Below are positions 8,818 through 16,637 of a stretch of 64,000 nucleotides of DNA, piece by piece. The DNA is taken from assembly GCF_030398385.1 (NCBI RefSeq), contig NZ_JAOAOQ010000025.1, positions 23,553 to 87,552 on the forward strand, in the 5' to 3' direction. How positions within the stretch are numbered: the first letter of the stretch is position 1; the number at the start of each line of letters is the position of its first letter. A program made the position numbers and the translations under genes. Below the pieces are notes generated by a model, which did no database searches, was not told the DNA's origin, and saw only the letters and a program-made list of their open reading frames with translations. The stretch comes from Aquibium sp. ELW1220. GTDB taxonomy: Bacteria > Pseudomonadota > Alphaproteobacteria > Rhizobiales > Rhizobiaceae.

Positions 8818-10644
8818 ATGGACATGCGGAAGGCTGGAGCGGCGCGATACGTGGCTGCGGCGGTGCTTGCGCTTTCGGGCGCCTGGGCATCGCCGGGATG
8901 GGCTGCCGATCCGGCCGAAGGCACGTGGAGCGAGCGCGTACAGGTGTTTCACGACCCTGCGAACCGTTCGATCGTCCGCAGGACGGTGCGCGTCCGGGAC
9001 GCCGAGCCCGAGCGGAACCTCGATTTCCTGTGGGAGCCGGAGACGGGTGCCGCAGTGCAGCTCGACGCCGACGGCGCGCTCAGCGGCCGCGGGACGCTGA
9101 CATGGCGGGTGCGCGGCGCGGCGAGCTACGATCCGGCCGCGGTGTTCTCGGTCTACAGCGGCGAGATGCGCGGCGGCCGTCCTCACGGGCAAGGCCGCCT
9201 GGAGCGGCGCTCGGGCGAGACCTCCGAGGGCCTCTGGCGCGACGGCGTCCTTAACGGCCGCGGTGTCCATGTCGATGCGAAGGGCAACCGTTACGAAGGA
9301 GAGTTCCGCAACGGCAGGCCGGACGGCGAAGGCCGGTATCTCGCGGCGAACGGCGAGATCTTCGAGGGCCGGTTCGCCGACGGCCTGCGCCATGGCGCAG
9401 GAACCACGATCCTGCCCGGCGGCACACGCTATGCTTCCTCCTTCGCGATGGGCGTGGAGACGAGCGAGCGGCCGAGTGCGCTGGCCGACGCCGACGGCGG
9501 CGGACTGCTGCGCATCCAGACGGGCGGCGACACCGCCGCGCGCACGGAGTTCTCCGTGACGGTCGACCAGCGCATGAACCAGCTGGGCGAGACGCGCTAC
9601 CAGCACCTGATGCGCGCCGAAGACATCGCGATCTACCCGATCAGCGATGCGGTCAACAAGGCGTGGAACGGCAATGGCGAGATCGACGAGTACAATCTGG
9701 TCTTCCAGGCCGCGGCGGAAGACGTCTCGCCGGTGTTCCTGGAGGGCCAGCTGGCGACCACCGACAATTCCCGCGTGAAGCTGGACGCGGTGCGGATCGA
9801 GGTGGCGAGCAGCGAATCCTACCGCAAGCCGATGCTGACCCTGCAGGCGCACAGCGGATGCGTGGGTTTTCGCCCGAGCTTCTCCTTCGTCAATCATGGC
9901 TGGGGCGAGGTCGAGGACGCCGAAGTGACCCTGCGGTTCACCGGAGAGCCCAGCTACGAGGACAATCCGCCGCCGCAGCCGGAAACACGGAGCTTTTCGG
10001 TACCGGTCGGACGCTTCGACGAGGGCATCGACCTCTCCATCCGCAATGCGCTGATCGAGGCGGGGGTCGACGTGACGGCGCTCGAGACGAAGCGCTTTCC
10101 CTGTCCCTCCGACGACCAGCTCGGAATCTGCCGGGGCCAGGTGTTCAACACCGTCGACTTCGGCGAGGTCGCCGGAATGGTGTATGGCGAGGACGCGATT
10201 TCGACCCGGGCGGTGGGCGAACTGTCCTACCGCTGGGCCGACGCGGCCGGAAACCGCTATGATTCGACGGAGACCTTCTCCGTCGAGATCCGGCTGGCGC
10301 AGATCGAGATCGCGCGCAGCATGGCCGAGTGCGGCGACAGTTTCGGCCTGTCGCCCGAAGCGCTGCGCTATATCGAGGTCAAGCTGCCGCTCGACCAATC
10401 CGGCTACGCGATCGACCTGCCGGTGCGCGGCAACAAGACCGTACGCGACTATACCGCGCGTCTCAAGGTCTCGGCCGACCAGAGCTCGGTCCACCGTTTC
10501 CAAGCGACAGCGCAGTTCGCGGACGGCAGCGTGCGCCGCAGCAAGCCGGTGACGCTGTTCTACTTCCGGCCGCGCGAGAATTTCTACGCGCCGACGATGC
10601 GCCTGCCCGCCTGCTATCTCGAGAACTTCGGTCCGGGCTGCTGA
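8818..10644 (+). CDS. Exported MORN-repeat protein
   Basis: A 608-aa protein with an N-terminal signal peptide (cleavage near ASPGWAA, residue 30). About four MORN repeats lie at residues 115-210, with units of the form YEGEFRNGRPDGEGRY. The remaining ~400 residues I do not recognise; they look beta-rich and carry a few Cys. MORN sheets usually mediate lipid or protein binding. ATG 8824 (six bases later) is an equally good start because GGGGG then has proper spacing. It converges on, and overlaps by 31 bp, the Memo-CapA gene. Function unknown; its exported nature fits the surrounding protease cluster. Confidence 0.82.
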   Translation: MDMRKAGAARYVAAAVLALSGAWASPGWAADPAEGTWSERVQVFHDPANRSIVRRTVRVRDAEPERNLDFLWEPETGAAVQLDADGALSGRGTLTWRVRGAASYDPAAVFSVYSGEMRGGRPHGQGRLERRSGETSEGLWRDGVLNGRGVHVDAKGNRYEGEFRNGRPDGEGRYLAANGEIFEGRFADGLRHGAGTTILPGGTRYASSFAMGVETSERPSALADADGGGLLRIQTGGDTAARTEFSVTVDQRMNQLGETRYQHLMRAEDIAIYPISDAVNKAWNGNGEIDEYNLVFQAAAEDVSPVFLEGQLATTDNSRVKLDAVRIEVASSESYRKPMLTLQAHSGCVGFRPSFSFVNHGWGEVEDAEVTLRFTGEPSYEDNPPPQPETRSFSVPVGRFDEGIDLSIRNALIEAGVDVTALETKRFPCPSDDQLGICRGQVFNTVDFGEVAGMVYGEDAISTRAVGELSYRWADAAGNRYDSTETFSVEIRLAQIEIARSMAECGDSFGLSPEALRYIEVKLPLDQSGYAIDLPVRGNKTVRDYTARLKVSADQSSVHRFQATAQFADGSVRRSKPVTLFYFRPRENFYAPTMRLPACYLENFGPGC

Positions 10645-12341
10645 ACGGCGCGCCGACCGGTCTCGAACAGGTTCGGCAGCGGCACGAGGCGGGCAAAGAA
10701 GGTGCCCTGGGCAAAGCTGCGGATTTCGAGCAGCGCGCCCGAGGCGCGTTCGGCGGACTGGTCGAAGATGAAGTTGCCGAGCGAATGGGCGAGAAGCGTG
10801 TCGCCGCCCGACAGCGCCTCGAGTTTCGTGCTCGCCACGTGCGAATGGCCGCCGACGAGCGCGGCGAAGGCGCGGCGCGACAGGTCCTGCGCAAGCTCGC
10901 GCTCGCGCCGGCCGGGAGCGGTGGCGTATTCGCTGCCCCAGTGGACGAAGCCGACGAGCGGACGGCTGGCCGGGCGGTCGGGCAGGCGGTCGAGCAGTTG
11001 CGGCGTCACGAGGTCGTGGTCGCGCGTGCCGTTCTGGCCGACATCGCTCAGCGCGACGATATCGAGGCCGGCGAGCGGCAGTACGCCGCCCTGCCCGGCA
11101 TGGGCGATGCCGGCGCCGTCGAGTGCCTGCCGCGTTTCGGTGAGGCCCGCTTCTCCGAGATCGAGCGCATGGTTGTTGGCCAGGCCTGCGGCGACCACGT
11201 TGAGCCGCTTCAGCCAGGGAAGCGCGAGTTCGGCCGGCATGGCGAGCGTCATGTCGTCGAGCGATGCCGGGACATTGGGCAGGATCACGCCTTCGAGGTT
11301 GACGAGCATCGGACGTCCGGCGGTGCGTGACAGCACGGCCTCGGCGATGGCCTCGGCCGCGGCCTCGTGCAGCAGCATCTCCTGCATGGCGCGGCCGAAA
11401 CTGGTGTCGCCGGCGAGATAGACCACCTGCGAGCGCGGCCATTCCGGACCCGGCATGTCGTCCGGAAAGCGGCCGTAGAGCACGACCATGTAGCTCGTCG
11501 TTTCCGCCACCGGACGGGCGTCGTATTCCTGGCCGTTCTCGTTGGCGACGACGAGGCGGACGGCGCCGCGGCGGCGCTGCAGTGTCTCCTGCACGACGAG
11601 GGCGCCGATCGAATCGGCGTGGCCGGGCTGGCTGAGGGCGGCGATCCGATCAAGCTCGCCCGCGGCGAGCACGTTCAGCGTCTGCTGGTCGCGGATGCGC
11701 GCCTCGTGGTGCGGCAGGAAGTGCGAGAAGTCGGTCGACTGGACGACGAGCGTGCCCTCGCCGGCAAACGGCGCCAGGATCGCCGCCATCGCATGCCAGT
11801 CGCCACGCCGGCTGCGCACGGATACGGCGACCGGCAGCACCGGCATGTCCGGAAACAGCGCGCGCACGAAAGGCAGCAGCGCCTGCAGGCCGTGATCGCG
11901 GCCAAAGAGGCAGGAGGCGCCGTCGACCAGGTCGGGACTGGCCCCGATCAGCGCCGCTGCTGCCGCGCGATCGGTCGGGACGGTGCCGAAGACGGTCTCG
12001 ATGTCGCGCAGCGTGGTGGCGAAGGGCCTGCCGGTGCCGCGGAAATGATCCGGGAAGACGAGCAGGATGCGCTCGTAGGGCGTGCCGGTGGCGGCCTTCA
12101 GCCCTTCGGCGATGAGATGCGGCGCCAGAAGATGATGCGGGACGGTGACGCCGGTGAGCGGCGCCGAAGGGGTGACGGCGTCTGCCGCGCGCAGCGCGTC
12201 GCGAAACAGCGAAGCCTCGGCATAGATCGAAGGAAAGGCCGCGCCTTCGCCGGCACAGTCCTGCGCGAGACCTGTCGACGGCAGCAGAAGCAGCGCGAGG
12301 ACTGCGCCCAGCCGGCGCAGCCGCTGCGGCCATGGCCTCAC
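10614..12341 (-). CDS. Exported Memo-CapA fusion protein
   Basis: A 575-aa two-domain protein. After a signal peptide (about 1-27), residues 62-290 match the Memo/AmmeMemoRadiSam protein B fold: VPHHL at 67-71, PDHF at 97-100 and STDFSHFLPHH at 202-212, all His/Asp-rich as in class III dioxygenase-like folds. Residues 305-530 match CapA metallophosphatase-like proteins: LAGDTSFGR, NNHALDLGEAG, VHWGSEY and GHSHV followed by SLGNFIF. The GTG start at 12341 overlaps the upstream caspase stop (GTGA), so it is the last gene of a coupled operon. I know both families but not this fusion; enzymatic activity is inference. Confidence 0.85.
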   Translation of the reverse strand: MRPWPQRLRRLGAVLALLLLPSTGLAQDCAGEGAAFPSIYAEASLFRDALRAADAVTPSAPLTGVTVPHHLLAPHLIAEGLKAATGTPYERILLVFPDHFRGTGRPFATTLRDIETVFGTVPTDRAAAAALIGASPDLVDGASCLFGRDHGLQALLPFVRALFPDMPVLPVAVSVRSRRGDWHAMAAILAPFAGEGTLVVQSTDFSHFLPHHEARIRDQQTLNVLAAGELDRIAALSQPGHADSIGALVVQETLQRRRGAVRLVVANENGQEYDARPVAETTSYMVVLYGRFPDDMPGPEWPRSQVVYLAGDTSFGRAMQEMLLHEAAAEAIAEAVLSRTAGRPMLVNLEGVILPNVPASLDDMTLAMPAELALPWLKRLNVVAAGLANNHALDLGEAGLTETRQALDGAGIAHAGQGGVLPLAGLDIVALSDVGQNGTRDHDLVTPQLLDRLPDRPASRPLVGFVHWGSEYATAPGRRERELAQDLSRRAFAALVGGHSHVASTKLEALSGGDTLLAHSLGNFIFDQSAERASGALLEIRSFAQGTFFARLVPLPNLFETGRRAVQQPGPKFSR

Positions 12342-15300
12342 GGCTTCGCCACCACGAAATTGTCGACCTTGGAGATGTAGTACTCCGGCGCCTGGCGCGA
12401 GGCGGTGAGCCGGCGCACCTCGCGGTCGACGAAGTCGGCGAGCGACAGGAGCCGGACGCCTTCGCCGGCCGGATCGGCGCCGCCCTTCATGCCCTGCAGC
12501 AAGGCATGGGTGAACACGCCATGGCCAAGCTCGGGCAGTTCGGCGGCGGTGTTGTTGGCGGCGGTGGCAGAGAAGACGATGATACGGGCGTCCTCGGCGT
12601 CCTTCTCCAGGCGCGGATTGAAGGAATTGCCGGCGTGGCAGGTGTCGACCAGCATCAGCCGGCGGCCCTTGGCGCGCTCGACGGCGCGCTGGATCGTTTC
12701 CCAGTCGACCAGCGAGGAACGCTGCCACCGATCGGGCTCGCGCTGGCGCCCGTCGGTCGGGATGAAATAGTAGTCCTCGTCGATGTTGATGCCGTGGCCG
12801 GCGACGAAGATGATGGTCGTGTCGTCGGGCCCGGCCTGCGCAAGGAAGTCCTCGATCTCGTCGAGGATCAGGTCCGACTCGGGCTCCATCACGTCGGCGA
12901 AGAGCGACGTCTCGCGCGCGGCCCTGGTTTCGGCGAGAGCGTCGGCATTGGCGAAGACCAGCGTCTTCATCTCCTTGTAGAGCGGCCGCGTGCGCTGGTC
13001 GACGAGACGGAGGAACTCGGCAGCGTCATCCACGGGATAGGCGAGATTGCAGGAGCGGCCGCCGCAGGCCTGCGGCAGGAAAGGATAGTCCTCGACGCCG
13101 ATGGCCACCACGAAAAGCGTTCCGGCGGCACGACCGGCCTGCCGCATGCGGCCGATGGCCTTGACGGAACGCTCGGTGAGGTAGCCGAACTCGTTCAGGC
13201 CGGCGACGGAGATTTCGTTCTCGCCCGGCCGGACCGGGACCTCAATGACGATGCGGTCGGCATCGCCGCCGGCGACGGCGCGCGTCTCGAAGCCGTCGAT
13301 ACGGCGATCATTGGCCAGCACGGTGAACTCGGCGACGCTGGCGCCGGCCTCGGCCGCGCCGGTGATCTCGACCGAGACGAAGCCCTCGCGCGGGGTGTCG
13401 CTCTCGACGACGCGGACCTGGAATTCGGGCGGCTTGCGGCCGAGCAGCCGGTCGAGCTCGGTATCCACGCCGCGCAGCTCGCGCACGGCGGCCCCGGCAT
13501 CAGCGAGGATCAGGGCGCGGCGGACGATCTCGGGGCTGAACAGGTACTGCTTCAGCTGGCGGGCGCGGACGAAGCGGGCCTCGCTGTCGGGTCCCTGGTT
13601 GACGTGCCAGCCGACCAGGGCGTCACCGTCGGGCGAGGAATAGTAGTAGCCCTGCGGCACCCAGACGATGAACTCGCCTCCGGCGAAGAACAGGGTGGCG
13701 ACCAGCTTGCGCGTCTTCAGGTTCCACAGCTTGAGCGTCTGGTCGTCGCTGCCGGTGACGAGCAGGCCGGCCTGCGGCGCCTCGGCCATGGCATGGATCT
13801 CGCCGGTGTGGCTGTCTTCGAGCGTGGTGACGTAGCCGCCCGTCTCGCGATCGTGGATGGTCAGCGTCCCGTCGCTGCCGCCGGTGACGAGGTTGCGACC
13901 GTCGGACAGAAGCGTGAAGGCCGCGTGCAGGAAGCCGCTGGACGCGTCGTTGGCAATGCGATGCAGCACCGTGTCGTCGCGGCGGACCTCCAGCACGTCG
14001 TTGGCGACGGGGCTGACCGCGCCGGCCGATGCGGCGAGGGACCAGGCTCCCTGCGCATGGATGGCGCGCAGGAACCCGTCGACGTCCTGCGTCGCGCGCG
14101 GGCGCTCGAAGAAGCGTCCCTCGGCGGGCAGCGGCATGACGTTGGCGAGCGCCGCCTGGCGGTCGGGGCAGGCCGGCAGGTCCGGACAGGGGTCGTCGCT
14201 GCCCCAGGCGATGCCGGTGCCGTCCGCCGTGACGCCGACCGCCATCACCGGGCTTCCGAGCCCCTTCAGTTCGGCGACCGTCTCGCCGGTGGCAGCGTTC
14301 CAGACGTAAATCTCCTTGCGCGAACCGCCCGCCGTCGCGACCAGCGTGCCGTCGGGCGAAGACGCGCTCGCCCAGACGGTGTCGTCGTGGCCGGCATAGG
14401 CCGCCCCCTCGCCCGTCCCGGATCGCCAGACGACCTGCTCGAACCGGCCGGCACAGCGATAGCCGCAGGAGATGACGAGTGCGCCGCCGGTCCCGGCGAA
14501 GGCCAGAGCGCCGACCGCGAAGCCGCGCTGCGGCACCGTTTCGGCAAGGCTGCCGTCGTCCGCGCGCCAGACATGCACCTGGCCGTCATCGGCCCCGGTG
14601 GCGAAGAGCGTGCCGTCGGGCGAGACGGCGAGCGCGCGCACCGGCACGTCCTCCAGCACCGATGCATCGGGCAGTTCGAGCGGGCTCATGCCGCCGAGGT
14701 CCCAGAGGCGGATGCCGTAGTCTTCCGTGACGGCGGCAAGCCGCGTGCCGCCTGCGGCGAAGGCGATCTTCTCGATGCGCCGGGCATCGCCGTCGAGACG
14801 CGTCTCGGGCTGCCAGGCGCCTGCCTCGTCCTTCCTCCACAGGTAGACGAACCCCTCCTGTCCGGCTGCGGCAAGACGCGTTCCGTCGGGCGAAAAGGCA
14901 ACGTCGTAGACGACCCAGGGATTGCCCTTCAGCACCGAAACGAGACGGCCGCTGCGCAGGTCGAAGAGCCGGACGTCGCCATAGGGCGGACTGTCGCCGA
15001 CCGAGGGGCCGAACCAGCCGGCAGCAGCGATGGTGGCGCCGTCCGGCGAGACGTCGAGGGCGAAGACCTTGCCTTCCTGACCCGGACCGATCTGGCCGCG
15101 GATGGTGCGCAGCGACACGCCCGACTGCCAGTCCCAGACGCGGATGGTCTTGTCGTCGGAGGCCGAAACGAGGAACTGGCCGTCCGGCGTGAAGACGACG
15201 TCCTTGACGAAGGCGCGATGGCCGCCGGTGTCGAGATCGAGATGGAAGTCGACCGTCTCCTCAGCACGCAGCGGCACGAAGCCGGTGGCGGCGAAGACGA

Positions 15301-15364
15301 AGGCCAGCAGCACGACCGTCGCAGCGCGCACACCGAACCGGACGAGAAGCGCGACGGGCTTCAT
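12338..15364 (-). CDS. Exported WD40-repeat caspase (peptidase C14) fusion
   Basis: A 1008-aa protein. It starts with a signal peptide or signal anchor (about 8-35), then about ten WD40-like blades to residue ~600 (for example SPDGTLFATGADDGQVHVW). A linker of ~120 residues follows, then a C-terminal caspase domain from about 750. The catalytic dyad is His857 in VAGHGI and Cys909 in DTCHAGNS. Two Cys in ACGGRSC may form a disulfide. The start at 15364 lies one base after the previous stop. By family knowledge such orthocaspases cut after Arg/Lys; the propeller is likely the sensor or substrate platform (inference). Confidence 0.92.
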   Translation of the reverse strand: MKPVALLVRFGVRAATVVLLAFVFAATGFVPLRAEETVDFHLDLDTGGHRAFVKDVVFTPDGQFLVSASDDKTIRVWDWQSGVSLRTIRGQIGPGQEGKVFALDVSPDGATIAAAGWFGPSVGDSPPYGDVRLFDLRSGRLVSVLKGNPWVVYDVAFSPDGTRLAAAGQEGFVYLWRKDEAGAWQPETRLDGDARRIEKIAFAAGGTRLAAVTEDYGIRLWDLGGMSPLELPDASVLEDVPVRALAVSPDGTLFATGADDGQVHVWRADDGSLAETVPQRGFAVGALAFAGTGGALVISCGYRCAGRFEQVVWRSGTGEGAAYAGHDDTVWASASSPDGTLVATAGGSRKEIYVWNAATGETVAELKGLGSPVMAVGVTADGTGIAWGSDDPCPDLPACPDRQAALANVMPLPAEGRFFERPRATQDVDGFLRAIHAQGAWSLAASAGAVSPVANDVLEVRRDDTVLHRIANDASSGFLHAAFTLLSDGRNLVTGGSDGTLTIHDRETGGYVTTLEDSHTGEIHAMAEAPQAGLLVTGSDDQTLKLWNLKTRKLVATLFFAGGEFIVWVPQGYYYSSPDGDALVGWHVNQGPDSEARFVRARQLKQYLFSPEIVRRALILADAGAAVRELRGVDTELDRLLGRKPPEFQVRVVESDTPREGFVSVEITGAAEAGASVAEFTVLANDRRIDGFETRAVAGGDADRIVIEVPVRPGENEISVAGLNEFGYLTERSVKAIGRMRQAGRAAGTLFVVAIGVEDYPFLPQACGGRSCNLAYPVDDAAEFLRLVDQRTRPLYKEMKTLVFANADALAETRAARETSLFADVMEPESDLILDEIEDFLAQAGPDDTTIIFVAGHGINIDEDYYFIPTDGRQREPDRWQRSSLVDWETIQRAVERAKGRRLMLVDTCHAGNSFNPRLEKDAEDARIIVFSATAANNTAAELPELGHGVFTHALLQGMKGGADPAGEGVRLLSLADFVDREVRRLTASRQAPEYYISKVDNFVVAKP

Positions 15365-15365
15365 C

Positions 15366-16022
15366 CTATCCGGCCGCCGGCGCGACATAGTCCTCGATCG
15401 GCCTGGCGAAGTTCGGGGAGCCGCGTCGGCGCTCCTGGCGGATGTGGCCGGCGAAATAGCTCCAGAACGACGTGGCGAAATCGCGGAAATAGGCTTCCGC
15501 GACGTCGTGCGAGCACAGGCCGCCCTCGACGCAGAAGGAGACGCGGTTGAGGAAATAGACGATGCGGTCGAAGGATTCGCGGAACTCCTCCAGCGGCACC
15601 GCGCCGCCCTCGGCCTTCATCGCCTCGATGCCGATGCGTTCCTGGAAGATCGCCAGTTCCCGGGGCGTGGCCGACCGGCCGAGATCGCCGGCAAAACGCG
15701 CGTTCAGCTCGGTCAGGCGACGCTTCAGGACGCGTTGCGCATCCTGGTATTCGCGCCGATCCCACAGTTCGACCAGTTCGAGCGTGCGCTCGACCCGCTT
15801 CTCCTCGCGGGCCTGCAGGTACTGGACGACGGAGAAGATGGTGCCGAGCACGAGGAGAATCCGCAGCGCATAGCCGCTCCAGGCATAGGAGAGCATGCGC
15901 CAGTCGCCGTCGACGAAGGGGTTGGCCTCGCGCTTCTCAACCTCCTCGACCTCGGGAAACGCCTCGCTGCGTTCCGCGAGCCGCCGGGCGGTGGCGGCGA
16001 TCTTGCCGGGGGCGGCGCTCAT
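15366..16022 (-). CDS. Single-TM protein of the caspase operon, unknown family
   Basis: A 218-aa protein I do not recognise. Residues 1-47 are charged and cytoplasmic-like. One hydrophobic segment follows (about 50-72, YALRILLVLGTIFSVVQYL), then a long helical, Arg/Glu-rich region that may be a coiled coil. Two Cys lie in VSFCVEGGLC near residue 160. The ATG at 16022 overlaps the preceding stop in ATGA and its own stop is one base before the WD40-caspase start, so it is made in step with both. A membrane anchor or adaptor role for the exported caspases is inference. Confidence 0.72.
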   Translation of the reverse strand: MSAAPGKIAATARRLAERSEAFPEVEEVEKREANPFVDGDWRMLSYAWSGYALRILLVLGTIFSVVQYLQAREEKRVERTLELVELWDRREYQDAQRVLKRRLTELNARFAGDLGRSATPRELAIFQERIGIEAMKAEGGAVPLEEFRESFDRIVYFLNRVSFCVEGGLCSHDVAEAYFRDFATSFWSYFAGHIRQERRRGSPNFARPIEDYVAPAAG

Positions 16023-16393
16023 TGGCAGCTTCTCAGGTCGATGACGGAGACCGGCGGCTCGACCGCGCCGGGGGTTTCGAGGCGGGTCTTCAGGCAGTCG
16101 AGCTGGCGCCGGGACAGGAAGAACTGGAGGTCGGGTTCCGGCGGGGCGGCGGTGAGCGAAGGCAGCGCCTCGATGATGCCCCGCTCCTGTTCGCATTCCG
16201 AAAGGTCGACGGCGATGGCGCCGCCGTCGTCACCGGTCGCCAGCACCTCGTATTGCGACAGGAGACAGGTCGCCAGAGGCGGGCTGATGACGACCTCGCT
16301 GGCGCAGAGGCCGCAGCTTTCTCCGGCCGACGCCGTTGCGAGCGCCATGGTCCCGACCAGCAGGCCAGCGCCAACCCGAGCAAGACGCATCAT
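16019..16393 (-). CDS. Small exported Cys-containing protein, unknown family
   Basis: A 124-aa protein with a signal peptide (about 1-25, cut near TASAGE). Six Cys are visible in the mature part (CGLC pair first), suggesting disulfides in the periplasm. GGAGAG sits eight bases before the chosen ATG at 16393. The same frame is open back to a GTG at 16627 through four 15-residue repeats encoded by the tandem DNA repeat, but that start lacks a ribosome site and would bury the signal peptide. The stop overlaps the next start (ATGA). No function can be assigned. Confidence 0.68.
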   Translation of the reverse strand: MMRLARVGAGLLVGTMALATASAGESCGLCASEVVISPPLATCLLSQYEVLATGDDGGAIAVDLSECEQERGIIEALPSLTAAPPEPDLQFFLSRRQLDCLKTRLETPGAVEPPVSVIDLRSCQ

Positions 16394-16452
16394 CGACGAT
16401 ACTCTCCGCCACTGCGGCCGCAGCGCCCATCCGGGCACGCCTGCGGCCAATG

Positions 16453-16632
16453 TTTCCGTCAAAGAGCGGACGGGCGCAAGAGCAACCGCCGCAGGGATTT
16501 CCGTCAAAGAGGGGGCGGACGCAAGAGCGACCGCCGTCCCGGTGTTCGTCGAAGTGGCGCCGGTCGCAAGAGCGACCGGCGTCCCGGTGTTCGTAAAAGT
16601 GGCGCCGGTCGCAAGAGCGACCGGCACCGGGG
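16453..16632. repeat. Four 45-bp tandem repeats with internal hairpins
   Basis: Units start at 16453, 16498, 16543 and 16588. Units 3 and 4 are nearly identical; units 1 and 2 are diverged. Units 3 and 4 each contain the perfect hairpin GCCGGTCGC-AAGA-GCGACCGGC; unit 2 keeps it with one mismatch. The array fills the gap between the first caspase gene and the small exported gene. Because 45 is a multiple of three, the repeat is open in several frames. It may act as an mRNA processing or attenuation element (inference). Confidence 0.85.
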
Positions 16633-16637
16633 GCGCC

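Noticed and set aside
10614..10644. 31-bp antisense overlap of MORN and Memo-CapA genes as a regulatory feature
   Set aside because: Short convergent 3' overlaps are common in compact genomes and no structure is visible here.
16394..16627. N-terminal extension of the small exported protein through the tandem repeats
   Set aside because: No ribosome site at GTG 16627, and a good GGAGAG plus signal peptide exist at 16393.
16453..16632. CRISPR array
   Set aside because: Units are contiguous with no unique spacers, and there are no cas genes.
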